A DNA stretch of 64,000 bases from Hymenobacter caeli (GCF_013294115.1 NZ_JABSNP010000004.1:248001-312000), one strand, 5' to 3'; positions 42,250-51,192 are shown, counted from the first letter of the stretch. Made by a program: numbers and translations. The notes: generated by a model not told the origin, from the letters alone.

Positions 42250-44037
42250 ATGGAAGTATCCCAAAAAGCTGTCGTGAAGGGCGGCGAATTCATCATCAAG
42301 CCGACCGATGCGCAGGACGTTTTCACGCCGGCCGATTTTAGCGAAGAGCAGCGGCTGATGCACCAAACCTGCCTGGACTTCGTGGCGCAGGAAGTAACGC
42401 CGCTGCTGGAGCGCCTCGACAACCACGAGGAGGGCCTCATGCGCGGGCTGATGGAGAAAGCCGGCCAGCAAGGCCTGTTTGGGGTGAGCATTCCCGAGCA
42501 GTTCGGGGGCCTGGACATGGACTTCCCCACGGCGCTGCGCGTGACGGAAGGCGTGGGCGGCGGCCACTCGTTCCCGGTGGCCTTCGCGGCCCACACGGGC
42601 ATCGCCATGCTGCCCATCCTGTACTTCGGCAACGACGCGCAGAAGGAAAAATACCTGCCCGGCCTCACCGACGGCACCCTGATGGGGGCCTACTGCCTCA
42701 CCGAGCCCGGCTCGGGCTCCGACGCGCTGGGGGCCAAAACCAAGGCCGTGCTCAACGCCGAAGGCACCCACTACGTGCTGAACGGCCAGAAAATGTGGAT
42801 TACCAACGCCGGCTTTGCCGACGTGTTCATCGTGTTTGCCAAGATTGACGGGGAGCTGTTCACCGGTTTTATCGTGGACAAAGACACGCCCGGCCTGAGC
42901 CTCGGCAACGAGGAGCACAAGATGGGCATCAAGGGCAGCAGCACCCGCCAAGTGTTCTTCTCCGATGCGCAGGTGCCCAAGGAAAACGTGCTGGGCGAGA
43001 TTGGCAAGGGCCACCTCATCGCCTTCAACGTGCTCAACATCGGCCGCATCAAGCTGGCCGCCGCCTGCCTGGGCGGGGCCAAAGGCGCAGCCATCCAAAG
43101 CATTAAGTACGCCAACGAGCGGGTGCAGTTCAAGCTGCCCATCAGCAAGTTCGGCGCCATTCGCTACAAGCTGGCCCAGCAGGCCATTCGCATGTACGCC
43201 GTGGAATCGGCCATTTACCGCGCCGGCGACGACATCTACCGCATGGAGCAACGGCTGCTGGCCGAGGGCAAGGGCAGCAACGAAGCCCTGCTCGGGGCCG
43301 CCCGCGAATTCGCCGTGGAGTGCGCCATGCTGAAAGTAGAAGGCTCGGAAGTGCTCGACTACGTGGTGGACGAAGGCGTGCAGATTTTTGGGGGCTACGG
43401 CTTCTCGGCCGACTACCCGATGGACCGCGCCTACCGCGACTCGCGCATCAACCGCATCTTCGAGGGCACCAACGAAATCAACCGCATGCTGGCGGTGGAC
43501 ATGATTTTGAAGAAGGGCCTGAAGGGCGAAATCGACCTGATGGGCCCTGCCCAAGCCGTGCAGCAGGAGCTGCTGGCCATCCCGAGCATGGGCGAGAGCG
43601 ACGACTCGCCGTTTGCCGCCGAGAAGAAGTCCATCGCCAACCTTAAGAAAGCCATCCTGATGGTGGCCGGCACGGCCGTGCAGAAGTACACGGCCACGCT
43701 CGCCAAAGAGCAGGAAGTGCTGACCAACATCGCCGACATGGCCATCAAAACCTACGTGGCGGAAAGCACCCTGCTGCGCGTGGAAAAAGAGATTTCCACC
43801 AAAGGCGAGGAGGCCCTGAGCCGCGAGCTGGACATGGCCCGCGTGTACCTCTCCGATACCGTTGACATTGTGGAGAAAGCTGCCAAAGAAGCCATTGCCA
43901 GCATGAGTGAAGGCGACGAGCAGCGCCTGCTGGTGATGGGCCTCAAGCGCTTCATCAAGGCCGACCTCTTCAATGTGAAAGACGCCCGCCGCCGCGTGGC
44001 CGCCGGCCTGATTGAGGCCAACGATTATATTTACTAG
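42250..44037 (+). CDS. fadE: Acyl-CoA dehydrogenase, FadE/very-long-chain type
   Basis: FAD enzyme that makes 2-enoyl-CoA in the first step of beta-oxidation. The 595 residues match the length of Bacillus FadE. The acyl-CoA dehydrogenase core (about 40-430) has GAYCLTEPGSGSDALGAKT, MWITNAGFADVF, the QIFGGYGFSADYPMDRAYRDSRI block, and FEGTNEINR with Glu405 as the probable catalytic base. A C-terminal helical extension of about 160 residues (AEKKSIANLKKAILMVAGTAVQKY) is typical of the membrane-associated long-chain forms. Two proposed MarR operators lie upstream. Confidence 0.95.
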   Translation: MEVSQKAVVKGGEFIIKPTDAQDVFTPADFSEEQRLMHQTCLDFVAQEVTPLLERLDNHEEGLMRGLMEKAGQQGLFGVSIPEQFGGLDMDFPTALRVTEGVGGGHSFPVAFAAHTGIAMLPILYFGNDAQKEKYLPGLTDGTLMGAYCLTEPGSGSDALGAKTKAVLNAEGTHYVLNGQKMWITNAGFADVFIVFAKIDGELFTGFIVDKDTPGLSLGNEEHKMGIKGSSTRQVFFSDAQVPKENVLGEIGKGHLIAFNVLNIGRIKLAAACLGGAKGAAIQSIKYANERVQFKLPISKFGAIRYKLAQQAIRMYAVESAIYRAGDDIYRMEQRLLAEGKGSNEALLGAAREFAVECAMLKVEGSEVLDYVVDEGVQIFGGYGFSADYPMDRAYRDSRINRIFEGTNEINRMLAVDMILKKGLKGEIDLMGPAQAVQQELLAIPSMGESDDSPFAAEKKSIANLKKAILMVAGTAVQKYTATLAKEQEVLTNIADMAIKTYVAESTLLRVEKEISTKGEEALSRELDMARVYLSDTVDIVEKAAKEAIASMSEGDEQRLLVMGLKRFIKADLFNVKDARRRVAAGLIEANDYIY

Positions 44038-44050
44038 TACCCAAACGCTA

Positions 44051-44096
44051 GCCACTAAAAAGCCGCTTCCGGATACGGAAGCGGCTTTTTAGTGGC
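44051..44096. terminator. Bidirectional terminator after fadE
   Basis: A perfect 21-bp stem (44051-44071 with 44076-44096) with a GATA tetraloop contains five A on one side and five T on the other. It separates convergent fadE and the secreted-protein gene. Confidence 0.93.
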
Positions 44097-44107
44097 CGGT
44101 AAATAGT

Positions 44108-45574
44108 TTATTTCAACTCCACCCGGTTGAGTTGCAAAGCGGCGGACCGCTTATTGGGGCGGCTGATGCCAATGATGGTTTTGGGGGTAAGCCAGGCTGT
44201 AAAGTCTTTCACATAAGCCAGCTGCTGGTCGTCGGCCACGTTCAGCTTCAGGCGCTGCGGGTCCGAAACTGCCCCGCCCACGGCTTGCAGGCGGCGCAGG
44301 TACAGGTCCGATTTGCCGGCCAGCGCCTCCAAGCTCACTAGTTGAATTTCTTCGCCGAACACGGCGGCCCGGAAGCCAATGCCGGTGTAGCTGTCCACGG
44401 CCGGGGCCGTTTGGTCTTTGGCCACCAGCTTGTGCCAGCTGGGGCGGGCAAAGCTGTTGTAGCCGAACGCGTGGATTTCGCGGGCGTGCACGGGCAGCTC
44501 GGGTCCTCCTTCTTCGTAGTGGCGCTCGGCCAGCACCACCAGGTTCTTCTCGGGGGTCAGCAGCAAGTCGGCCAGGTAAATGTCTTCGAGGCGCTTGGGA
44601 GCGGGCGCGCCGGTAGCCAGGCCCACAGCGGCCAGGTAGGCGGCATTAAAAGGTACTTCATCGCTCAGTTTGATGTCGTTCTTGTCGAAGTCGAACCGCA
44701 CCACTTTCAGGCCCGTCAGCTCGCCCGAGTCGTAGTCGGCCACCAGGGCGGCGGCGTAGAGCTGGCCGTCGGGCAGCAGCTTGAAGCGGGCGTCGCGGAT
44801 GCGGATGGTGCGGCCCCCGAACATGCCGCCCACCGGCACGCCCAGCACCGGCACCGGCGTGGCCTGCGTGGGCAGGTCGGGCGTGGCCGGGTAGCGGCGC
44901 ACGGCCAGCTTGCTCATGCCTTCGCTGAGCATGGTCACGAGCTGCGCCCCGTCGTTGGCCACTAGCACGTTGGGCGAAAAAAAGTCGCGCGTAGCCCGGA
45001 AGTCATAGGTGCGACTCAGTACCTTGGTTAATTTTTGGTCAAACAGTGTGGCGTCGAGGGCCCGAATTTGCTCTTCGCGGTTTTGGTAGGCAAAGGCCAG
45101 CAGGTGGGTGCCATCGGGCGAAATGGCTACGCCGGGGCGACGGTCGTGGGCGGAAGCCGCTACCAGTACCACCGGGGGCCCCAGCTGGCCGCTACGCAGG
45201 GCCACCGGATGCACGGTCAGGTTCTGGCCGCCCTCGTCGGCGTGGTGCAGCACCACCCAAGCTTGCTCGGGGCCCAGCCCGAAGGCCTCGACCGTTTCGC
45301 CGGGGGCCACGGGCAGCGCGGCGGCCCACTGCTTTTTTAGGGCTTGGTCGTAGCATTCCACGGCATAGCCGCTGGTGGCCTGGTGGGCCAAAATGACGAA
45401 CCCGCTGCCGTCGGCCAAGGGTAAAGTTTTAATGGGCACCCGGCTGTCGTAGCGGTCAGCTCCTTGCTCGGGCTGGTAGCTGAAAGGCACAGATTTAACT
45501 TTCTGGGCCTGGGCAGGGGCGGTGGCCATCAGCCCAGCCACGGTCAATAAAGCCCAATAGTTGCGGTAACTCAT
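44108..45574 (-). CDS. Secreted protein of unknown function, possibly propeller-like
   Basis: A 488-residue exported protein. The signal peptide is MSYRNYWALLTVAGLMATAPAQAQ. The mature part is beta-rich, with repeated ADGSGFVILAHQ, SPDGTHLLAFAYQNREE, VANDGAQLVTMLSEG and TPEKNLVVLAERHYEEGG segments spaced as in a WD40/TolB-like propeller; this is a fold impression only. No catalytic motif or lipobox was seen. The gene stands alone between a terminator and a 321-bp AT-rich gap. Confidence 0.7.
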   Translation of the reverse strand: MSYRNYWALLTVAGLMATAPAQAQKVKSVPFSYQPEQGADRYDSRVPIKTLPLADGSGFVILAHQATSGYAVECYDQALKKQWAAALPVAPGETVEAFGLGPEQAWVVLHHADEGGQNLTVHPVALRSGQLGPPVVLVAASAHDRRPGVAISPDGTHLLAFAYQNREEQIRALDATLFDQKLTKVLSRTYDFRATRDFFSPNVLVANDGAQLVTMLSEGMSKLAVRRYPATPDLPTQATPVPVLGVPVGGMFGGRTIRIRDARFKLLPDGQLYAAALVADYDSGELTGLKVVRFDFDKNDIKLSDEVPFNAAYLAAVGLATGAPAPKRLEDIYLADLLLTPEKNLVVLAERHYEEGGPELPVHAREIHAFGYNSFARPSWHKLVAKDQTAPAVDSYTGIGFRAAVFGEEIQLVSLEALAGKSDLYLRRLQAVGGAVSDPQRLKLNVADDQQLAYVKDFTAWLTPKTIIGISRPNKRSAALQLNRVELK

Positions 45575-45895
45575 TTATGAAAAAATAAGATTAATTTCAG
45601 AAAGCTCGGGCAATTTAAGCAGGGCGGCGAAGCAAAAATGTTCTCCTCTACGAGCCATACTAATTAAGCCCAGGCTATTTTTAGAACTCGGTTCGGCAAC
45701 AAAAGCTTAGCCTAATCAAAACCCGAGCGGTTAAACTTACGTATGGCGGCACCGTTTAAAGGACAACTCCACAGTCGCATGGATTAATCCAAATGCCTTA
45801 ACTTGCCTTAAGAATTCATAGGCATTGTTTTACGCTCTGATTGATTGTAAATATTTCAAGAATTATTCTTTCCGTCCCAAGAGGCAATTTACTTT
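45575..45895. other. 321-bp AT-rich intergenic region
   Basis: A divergent gap of low GC. TTG at 45825-45827 followed after 20 nt by TAAATATT (45848-45855) is a weak promoter candidate for the small ORF at 45896. AATGCC (45792-45797) and GGCATT (45821-45826) could form a short stem. No ORF, tRNA or convincing small RNA was seen. Confidence 0.4.
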
Positions 45896-46114
45896 ATGAA
45901 GACCATTGGAAAACTTTTTTTACTCTTAAGTTTTGTGGTTGTCGGCCGCTGGTCGCGGCCTAATCCGCCTGTCACCGTCGCCACTTTTTCGGAACTAGCG
46001 GCTCCTGTGCCACCCCGCACCCCGAACGACAGCCAAGTAGTGTTGGTACGGCACACCGAACCCGCCGGCTCGCAGCGCACGGCTACCGGTGCCAGCGTGT
46101 TGGCCTTGTTTTAA
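45896..46114 (+). CDS. Small secreted protein, unknown function
   Basis: A 72-residue ORF: MKTIGKLFLLLSFVVVGRWS is a plausible signal peptide or single membrane helix, followed by a Pro/Thr/Ser-rich 50-residue stretch with no recognised motif (PNDSQVVLVRHTEPAGSQRT). It has a purine-rich GAGG 18 nt upstream of the ATG and a good terminator (46117-46148) 3 nt after its stop, which supports a real transcript. No homologue is known to me. The antisense ORF in the same place has no such context. Confidence 0.55.
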   Translation: MKTIGKLFLLLSFVVVGRWSRPNPPVTVATFSELAAPVPPRTPNDSQVVLVRHTEPAGSQRTATGASVLALF

Positions 46115-46116
46115 AG

Positions 46117-46148
46117 AAAAGCGGTTCCCGTTCGGAGCCGCTTTTTTT
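46117..46148 (+). terminator. Terminator after the small secreted protein gene
   Basis: AAAAGCGGTTCC pairs with GGAGCCGCTTTT (one G-U pair) around a 7-8 nt loop and is followed by further T residues to 46148. It lies 12 bp from the convergent recG stop and may serve both genes. Confidence 0.85.
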
Positions 46149-46159
46149 AGGGCCGCCTG

Positions 46160-48253
46160 CTAGCTAATGCGGCTCCAGTTCACGGCTGTGGCGGGCAGGC
46201 TGTCGATGTGGTGACGGATGTTGCCGTTTTCGGGCCGCGCCAGTTCGGGGTCTTCCGCCAGCAGCGCCTGCGCCGCGGCGCGGCTCTCGCTCAGGATGCG
46301 CCCGTCCTTGGCCAGGTCGGCAATAAGCAGGTCGAGCACGCCGCTTTGCTGGGTGCCCATCAGGTCGCCGGGGCCCCTAAGTTTCAGGTCGATGTCGGCA
46401 ATCTCGAAGCCGTTGTTGGTGCGCACCATCGTTTCGAGGCGGGTGCGGGCGTCCTTGCTCAGCTTGAAGCCCGACATGAGGATGCAGTAGCTCTGGTCGG
46501 CCCCGCGGCCCACGCGGCCCCGCAGCTGGTGCAGCTGCGAAAGGCCGAACCGCTCGGCCGACTCAATCACCATCACCGACGAGTTGGGCACGTTCACGCC
46601 CACTTCAATCACGGTGGTGGCCACCATAATCTGGGTTTCCTTCTTCACGAACCGGGCCATCTCAAAGTCCTTTTCCTCGGCCTTCATGCGCCCGTGCACC
46701 ATGCTGATCTGCATCTCCGGGAAGGCGCGCGTCACGCTTTCGTAACCGTCGGTCAGGTCCTTGTAGTCCAGGGTTTCCGACTCCTCAATCAGCGGGTACA
46801 CGATGTAGGCCTGCCGCCCCAGCTTCACCTGCTGCCGGATGAACTCGAACACTTTCAGGCGGTTGGCGTCGTAGCGGTGCACCGTCACGATGGGTTTGCG
46901 GCCGGCGGGCAGCTCGTCAATCACGCTCACGTCGAGGTCGCCGTACAGCGTCATGGCCAGCGTGCGCGGGATGGGCGTGGCCGTCATCACCAGCACGTGC
47001 GGGATGACGTGCGGATTTTTCTGCCATAGCTTCGAGCGCTGCGCCACCCCGAAGCGGTGCTGCTCGTCCATAATCGTCAGGCCCAGGTTGCGGAACTGCA
47101 CCACGTCCTCCAGCAGCGCGTGGGTGCCCACCAGCATGTGCATGGTGCCGTTGCGCAGCTCCTCGTGCAGCACGCGGCGCTGGGCCGTGCGGGTGCTGCC
47201 CGTGAGCTTGCCCAGGTGAATGCCCAGCGCGTCGGCGTACACCTTCAGGCCCTGGTAGTGCTGGTCGGCCAATATTTCGGTGGGGGCCATCAGGCAGCTC
47301 TGGGCCCCGTTGTCGGCCGCCATCAGCATGGCGATGAAGGCCACGATGGTTTTGCCCGAGCCCACGTCGCCCTGCAACAGCCGGTTCATCTGCTGGCCGG
47401 CGCAGAAGTCCTTGTAAATGTCGTGGATAACCCGCTTCTGGGCCCCCGTCAGGTCGAAGCTGAGGTGGTTGTTATAGAAGTCAACCAGCGTGGGCACCTG
47501 GTTGAAAATCTGCCCGGCCAGCGTCACCTTGCGCTGGTCTTTCTGGCGCAGCAGCTTGAGCTGAATGTAGAACAGCTCCTCGAACTTGAGCCGGAACCGG
47601 GCCGCGGCCAGCAAGTCCGGGTTCTGCGGGAAGTGAATCTGCTGCATGGCCTGGGCCTTGCCCATCAGCGCGTACTGCTCGATGAGGACCGGCGAAAGCG
47701 TCTCGCCCACGTGCGGCAGGGCAATGGCAAGCAGGTCGCCCACCATCCGCATAATGGCCTTGCTGTCCACGCGGTGGTAGTTTTTGAGCTTTTCGGAGGT
47801 GTTGTACACCGGCTGCAAAAAGCTCTGGCCCGCCTTGGCCTCGGTCACTTCCTCCAGCTCGGGGTGGGCCATCTGGGGCCGCCCGTTGAACATCGTGGGC
47901 TTGCCAAACAGGATGTACTCCTTCTGGTTCTGCACGATTTGCTGCATCCACTTGATGCCCTTGAACCAGACCAGGTCCAGGTCGCCGCTGGCGTCGCTCA
48001 GCGTGGCCGTGAGGCGCTGCTTGGGGCCCTCGCCCACCAGTTGGCGGTTGCGTAAAATGCCCTTCACCTGCACGTAAGGCAGGTCTTCGTGCAAATCGAC
48101 GACGTTATAAAACTGCGTCCGGTCGAGGTAGCGGAACGGATAGCGCTGAATCAGGTCGCCGTAGGTAAACAGGCCCAACTCCTTGCCCAGCAGCTGCCCC
48201 CGCTGGGCCCCCACGCCCCGCAAAAACTCCAGCCGGGTAGTAAAGAAACTCAT
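46160..48253 (-). CDS. recG: ATP-dependent DNA helicase RecG
   Basis: Remodels stalled replication forks and Holliday junctions. The 697 residues comprise an N-terminal wedge/OB region (about 60-160, VQVKGILRNRQLVGEGPKQRL), a DEAD/DEAH helicase core with Walker A GDVGSGKTIVAFIAML (about 295-310), motif II variant DEQHRFGV, MTATPIPRT, and the C-terminal domain with VIEVGVNVPNSSVMVIESAERFGLSQLHQLRGRVGRG. Length is standard. It is downstream of gldD on the same strand across an inverted repeat. Confidence 0.97.
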   Translation of the reverse strand: MSFFTTRLEFLRGVGAQRGQLLGKELGLFTYGDLIQRYPFRYLDRTQFYNVVDLHEDLPYVQVKGILRNRQLVGEGPKQRLTATLSDASGDLDLVWFKGIKWMQQIVQNQKEYILFGKPTMFNGRPQMAHPELEEVTEAKAGQSFLQPVYNTSEKLKNYHRVDSKAIMRMVGDLLAIALPHVGETLSPVLIEQYALMGKAQAMQQIHFPQNPDLLAAARFRLKFEELFYIQLKLLRQKDQRKVTLAGQIFNQVPTLVDFYNNHLSFDLTGAQKRVIHDIYKDFCAGQQMNRLLQGDVGSGKTIVAFIAMLMAADNGAQSCLMAPTEILADQHYQGLKVYADALGIHLGKLTGSTRTAQRRVLHEELRNGTMHMLVGTHALLEDVVQFRNLGLTIMDEQHRFGVAQRSKLWQKNPHVIPHVLVMTATPIPRTLAMTLYGDLDVSVIDELPAGRKPIVTVHRYDANRLKVFEFIRQQVKLGRQAYIVYPLIEESETLDYKDLTDGYESVTRAFPEMQISMVHGRMKAEEKDFEMARFVKKETQIMVATTVIEVGVNVPNSSVMVIESAERFGLSQLHQLRGRVGRGADQSYCILMSGFKLSKDARTRLETMVRTNNGFEIADIDLKLRGPGDLMGTQQSGVLDLLIADLAKDGRILSESRAAAQALLAEDPELARPENGNIRHHIDSLPATAVNWSRIS

Positions 48254-48260
48254 GTTTTTG

Positions 48261-48364
48261 AGCTGTTAGCTGCTGGCTATTAGCTGTTAGCTTTTCGATA
48301 AATGACTTGAATAACGCCAGCCGGGCCCGGAAAGCTAACAGCTAACGGCCAATAGCTAACGGCT
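48261..48364. repeat. Inverted repeat of AGCTGTTAGCT words between gldD and recG
   Basis: The left arm 48261-48295 has AGCTGTTAGC, GCTGGCTAT and AGCTGTTAGC in series. The right arm 48331-48364 is the approximate reverse complement (about 5 mismatches in 34). The loop is 35 nt. One side is 7 nt from the recG ATG and the other 4 nt from the gldD stop, so it occupies the whole spacer. Confidence 0.85.
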
Positions 48365-48368
48365 CATA

Positions 48369-48977
48369 TTAGCGGTATTTCAACGTGTTCAGCATCTGCA
48401 CCATGTCGGTTTTTACGTACTCAATCACCGGGGCCAACGAGTCGTTGGCGGTGGCGGTTTGGAAGTACAGGGCCCCGCGCAGGAAGTGCTTGGTGCTGTC
48501 GGTGGTATAAAACTGAAACTGGCTCGGCACCTCGCCTTGCAGCTCAAATACCGAGGCGCGCATGCCGTCGGGCATCTGCAAAATGCGCTCGTCGATGGCC
48601 GTGGCCTTCACCTGGTGCTTGCCGGTGAGCTTGCGGGCGTCCTCCATCATCTTGTTGTAGAGGCGCTTGTCGCGGGCCACGTCCATGTACGTAATCTGCA
48701 CGTTGGCATGCAGCTGCGGGTAGTAGATGTTCAGCCAGTGCGGCTGCGCCATGTACGACGAGTCGCGCTTCACCACCGCAAACTGCGAGTAGGCAAACGT
48801 GTAGGGGTGGCCGGTGGGCAGGGGCCGGTAGCGGTGGGGCGGCAGCACGATGCGGTTGTAGCCCTTGGGCTTGGGCGTGAAGTCGGGCGCGGCGGTGCAG
48901 GCGGCCAGCCCAAGGGCCAGGGCCCCCAGCCAAGCCAGTCGTTGCCCCAGGCGCGGCAGAATGGAAACGTGTGTCAC
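48369..48977 (-). CDS. gldD: Gliding motility lipoprotein GldD
   Basis: A 202-residue lipoprotein of the gliding/type IX secretion-associated machinery. The lipobox is LAAC within WLGALALGLAACTAAP. The mature part has the family pattern PKGYNRIVLPPHRYRPLP, HPYTFAYSQFAVVKRDSS, WLNIYYPQLHANVQITYMDV and a C-terminal FLRGALYFQTATANDSLAPVIEYVKTDMVQMLNTLKY. In Bacteroidota it is usually found with ssb, mutY and gldE; here ssb, mutY and HU lie upstream but gldE is not between them. Confidence 0.92.
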   Translation of the reverse strand: MTHVSILPRLGQRLAWLGALALGLAACTAAPDFTPKPKGYNRIVLPPHRYRPLPTGHPYTFAYSQFAVVKRDSSYMAQPHWLNIYYPQLHANVQITYMDVARDKRLYNKMMEDARKLTGKHQVKATAIDERILQMPDGMRASVFELQGEVPSQFQFYTTDSTKHFLRGALYFQTATANDSLAPVIEYVKTDMVQMLNTLKYR

Positions 48978-49031
48978 GAAATGTTATTAGTTGTCGCCGC
49001 CCTTCAAAGGTACTCCAGCCCCGCCGCAACG

Positions 49032-49062
49032 AAAAAAGCCCCGGCGCAGTGCCGGGGCTTTT
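49032..49062 (-). terminator. Terminator downstream of ssb
   Basis: AAAAGCCCCGGC and GCCGGGGCTTTT form a 12-bp stem with a 5-nt loop. On the minus strand it is followed by extra T residues. It separates ssb from gldD. Confidence 0.88.
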
Positions 49063-49083
49063 CAAAAACGAGACGGAGCACTG

Positions 49084-49503
49084 CTAAAACGGCAGCTGGT
49101 CCAGCTCCGGCTCCTGCCGGAAGCTGACCGCGGGCTCGGCCACGCCGGCCGGTGCCCCGGCGGAGCCGCCCGGCCGGGCCCCCAGCATGGAAATCTCGTC
49201 GGCGATGATTTCGGTGATGTAGCGGGTTTGCTGGTCTTTGTCCTGGTACTGGCGGGTGCGCAGCTTGCCTTCGATGTACACCTGCTGGCCTTTCTTGAGG
49301 AATTTGTCGGCCATCTCCGCCAGGCCACGCCAGGCGGAGATGTTGTGCCACTCGGTGCGCTCCACGCGCGTGCCTTGCTTGTCTTTGTAGTACTCGTTGG
49401 TGGCGAGGGTGAAGTGCGCCACGCTCACGCCGCCTTCCAGGTGCCGCACCTCGGGGTCTTTGCCCAAGTTGCCTACTAAAATTACTTTGTTTACTCCGGC
49501 CAT
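49084..49503 (-). CDS. ssb: Single-stranded DNA-binding protein
   Basis: Coats ssDNA in replication and repair. The ATG at 49503 (not the GTG one codon earlier) gives 139 residues. The OB-fold covers about residues 3-108: [72 protein letters not shown] Gly/Ala/Pro linker leads to the partner-binding tip ELDQLPF. A promoter lies at 49561-49592. It is downstream of mutY (stop at 49611) with 107 bp between. Confidence 0.96.
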   Translation of the reverse strand: MAGVNKVILVGNLGKDPEVRHLEGGVSVAHFTLATNEYYKDKQGTRVERTEWHNISAWRGLAEMADKFLKKGQQVYIEGKLRTRQYQDKDQQTRYITEIIADEISMLGARPGGSAGAPAGVAEPAVSFRQEPELDQLPF

Positions 49504-49560
49504 CACGGTAGGGGTTAAAAATGGTAAAATGCGTTTTACCTCGCAGAGATTAAGGTGTTG

Positions 49561-49592
49561 TAAAGGTAATCGTCTTAAAAATAATTACCAAA
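49561..49592 (-). promoter_or_regulatory. Promoter of ssb
   Basis: On the minus strand TTTG (49592-49589) is followed after 20 nt by TACCTTTA (49568-49561), seven of eight to TAnnTTTG. It lies 57 nt upstream of the ssb ATG in a strongly AT-rich gap. Confidence 0.65.
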
Positions 49593-49610
49593 TATTTTAG
49601 TAAATAAAAT

Positions 49611-50696
49611 TTAGTTTTTGCCCAAATAATTGGCAATGAGCTGGGGCTTGGGCAGCGCCTCAATTTCGGCCGCCGTGTAAGCGTGCAGGCCGGTGTCGGC
49701 CAGGGTGCGGGCGGGCAGGGGCCCCGCCAGCCACAGGGTGTGGAAGCGAGCCTCCAGCTTTTGGTGGCTCAGCACGTGCTTGAGCAACGCCGGGGGCCGG
49801 GGCTCGGCGGCAAGGCGGGTGTCGAGCTGCCCGCCCAGGGCCTCCACGTGGCGCAGCACCTCGGCCGCGCCCAGCTCCAGCCCGGTGGTTTCGACCACGG
49901 CAAAGTCGTAGAGGCCCTGCCAAATGTCCTTTTCGCCGCGCTTTTTCAGGTACGTGGCCTCGCCGTGGCGCAGCACCAGGTAGTGCAGGTAGCGCACCCG
50001 CGCCGCTTTGGCCTTGCTCTTCACCGGCAGCAGTGCCACCTGCCCGTGCTGAAACGCCCAGCAGCTGTGCTGCATGGGGCAAAACAGGCAATCGGGCCGC
50101 GCCGGCGTGCATTGCAAGGCCCCGAACTCCATAATGGCCTGGTTGAAATCGGCGGGCGCGGCGGCCGGAATGTGCTGGTCGGCCAAGGCCTGGAATTCCT
50201 TGCGCGAAGCCGGCGCGGCAATATCAGCGTGCAGCCCGAAAATGCGCGCCAGCACCCGGTACACGTTGCCGTCGAGCACAGCCACCGCCTCGTCGAAAGC
50301 AAACGAGGCGATGGCCGCCGCCGTGTAGGGCCCCACGCCGCGCAGCTTCAGCAGGCCGGCGTAAGTGGTCGGGAACTGGCCGCCGTGTTCCTGCACCACT
50401 TGCTGGGCGGTGTGGTGCATGTTGCGGGCCCGGGAGTAGTAGCCCAGGCCCTGCCACAGGCGCAGCACCTCCTGCTCGGGGGCCCCGGCCAGGGCCTGCA
50501 CCGTGGGGTAAGCGGCCAAAAAAGCTTCGTAGTAGGGGAGGCCCTGCGCCACGCGGGTTTGCTGAAGGATGACTTCGGACAGCCAGATGGCGTAGGGGTC
50601 GCGGGTGTGCCGCCAGGGCAGGTCGCGGTGGTGGCGCGGGTACCAGGCCAGCAGCGCGGCGGCCAGCACGGAGGGTTGGTGGGCGGGTTTAGCCAA
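49611..50696 (-). CDS. mutY: A/G-specific adenine glycosylase MutY
   Basis: Removes adenine mispaired with 8-oxoguanine. No ATG is available; the TTG at 50696 gives 361 residues and places the catalytic residues at E41 (WLSEVILQQTRV) and D142 (VAVLDGNVYRV), offset by four from E. coli Glu37/Asp138. A TTG at 50759 or GTG at 50669 is an alternative. The helix-hairpin-helix LKLRGVGPYTAAAIASFAF and Fe-S ligands C-x6-C-x2-C-x5-C (CTPARPDCLFCPMQHSC) are present. The C-terminal NUDIX-like 8-oxoG recognition domain follows. It is divergent from HU. Confidence 0.93.
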   Translation of the reverse strand: MAKPAHQPSVLAAALLAWYPRHHRDLPWRHTRDPYAIWLSEVILQQTRVAQGLPYYEAFLAAYPTVQALAGAPEQEVLRLWQGLGYYSRARNMHHTAQQVVQEHGGQFPTTYAGLLKLRGVGPYTAAAIASFAFDEAVAVLDGNVYRVLARIFGLHADIAAPASRKEFQALADQHIPAAAPADFNQAIMEFGALQCTPARPDCLFCPMQHSCWAFQHGQVALLPVKSKAKAARVRYLHYLVLRHGEATYLKKRGEKDIWQGLYDFAVVETTGLELGAAEVLRHVEALGGQLDTRLAAEPRPPALLKHVLSHQKLEARFHTLWLAGPLPARTLADTGLHAYTAAEIEALPKPQLIANYLGKN

Positions 50697-50745
50697 AATT
50701 TTGAGGACGAATAAATTGGGGCCAGCGGCCGATTGGGTGGGTGGG

Positions 50746-50776
50746 TTGGGAAAAACCAAAAAAGAAGCTACCTTTG
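50746..50776 (+). promoter_or_regulatory. Promoter of the HU gene
   Basis: TTG (50746-50748) is followed after 20 nt by TACCTTTG (50769-50776), a full Bacteroidota -33/-7 pair. The HU GTG start is 107 nt further on, predicting a leader of about 100 nt. The -33 box overlaps the region upstream of divergent mutY. Confidence 0.75.
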
Positions 50777-50883
50777 TGGCCCGATTTCATAAGCGAACCG
50801 CCTACCGGGCAAGGGCTTACGCGGAAAGCGGTGGTTTTTATTGCCCAGATTCTTATTTTTTTACCCCTAAGTACCTACCCAAC

Positions 50884-51192
50884 GTGACCAAAGCAGAGGT
50901 AATCGCCGAAATTTCGCAGAAAACCGGCATCGAGAAAGCAGATGTGTTGATGACCGTGGAGGCCTTCTTCAAAGTAGTGAAGGACTCGATGACCGAAGGC
51001 AACAACATTTACGTGCGCGGCTTCGGCTCTTTCGTCAACAAGAAACGCGCCCGGAAAGTGGCCCGCAACATCTCGAAAAACACGTCGCTCATCATCGAGG
51101 AGCACTACATTCCGAGCTTCAAGCCGTCGAAAACCTTCGTGGCTAAAATTAAAAACAGCAAAAAAGTAAAAACCACGGCCGCCAAAGCCTAG
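50884..51192 (+). CDS. HU family DNA-binding protein
   Basis: A nucleoid-associated dimer that bends DNA. The GTG at 50884 gives 102 residues with TKAEVIAEISQKTGIEKADVLMTVEAFF, IYVRGFGSFVNKKRARKVARNISKNTSLIIEEHYIPSFKPSKTF and a short basic tail (KKVKTTAAKA). The open frame extends far upstream but that part is the mutY gene and promoter. The DNA-binding arm has IEEHYIPSF in place of the usual IPA, as in many Bacteroidota HU proteins. It lies upstream of a TPR protein and RNase G, a conserved grouping. Confidence 0.94.
   Translation: MTKAEVIAEISQKTGIEKADVLMTVEAFFKVVKDSMTEGNNIYVRGFGSFVNKKRARKVARNISKNTSLIIEEHYIPSFKPSKTFVAKIKNSKKVKTTAAKA

Noticed and set aside
42238..44055. 605-codon minus-strand ORF antisense to fadE
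   Set aside because: Low-complexity translation and no family features; fadE on the plus strand carries all acyl-CoA dehydrogenase motifs.
45889..46080. 63-codon minus-strand ORF opposite the small secreted protein
   Set aside because: No signal peptide, and no promoter or terminator context on that strand.
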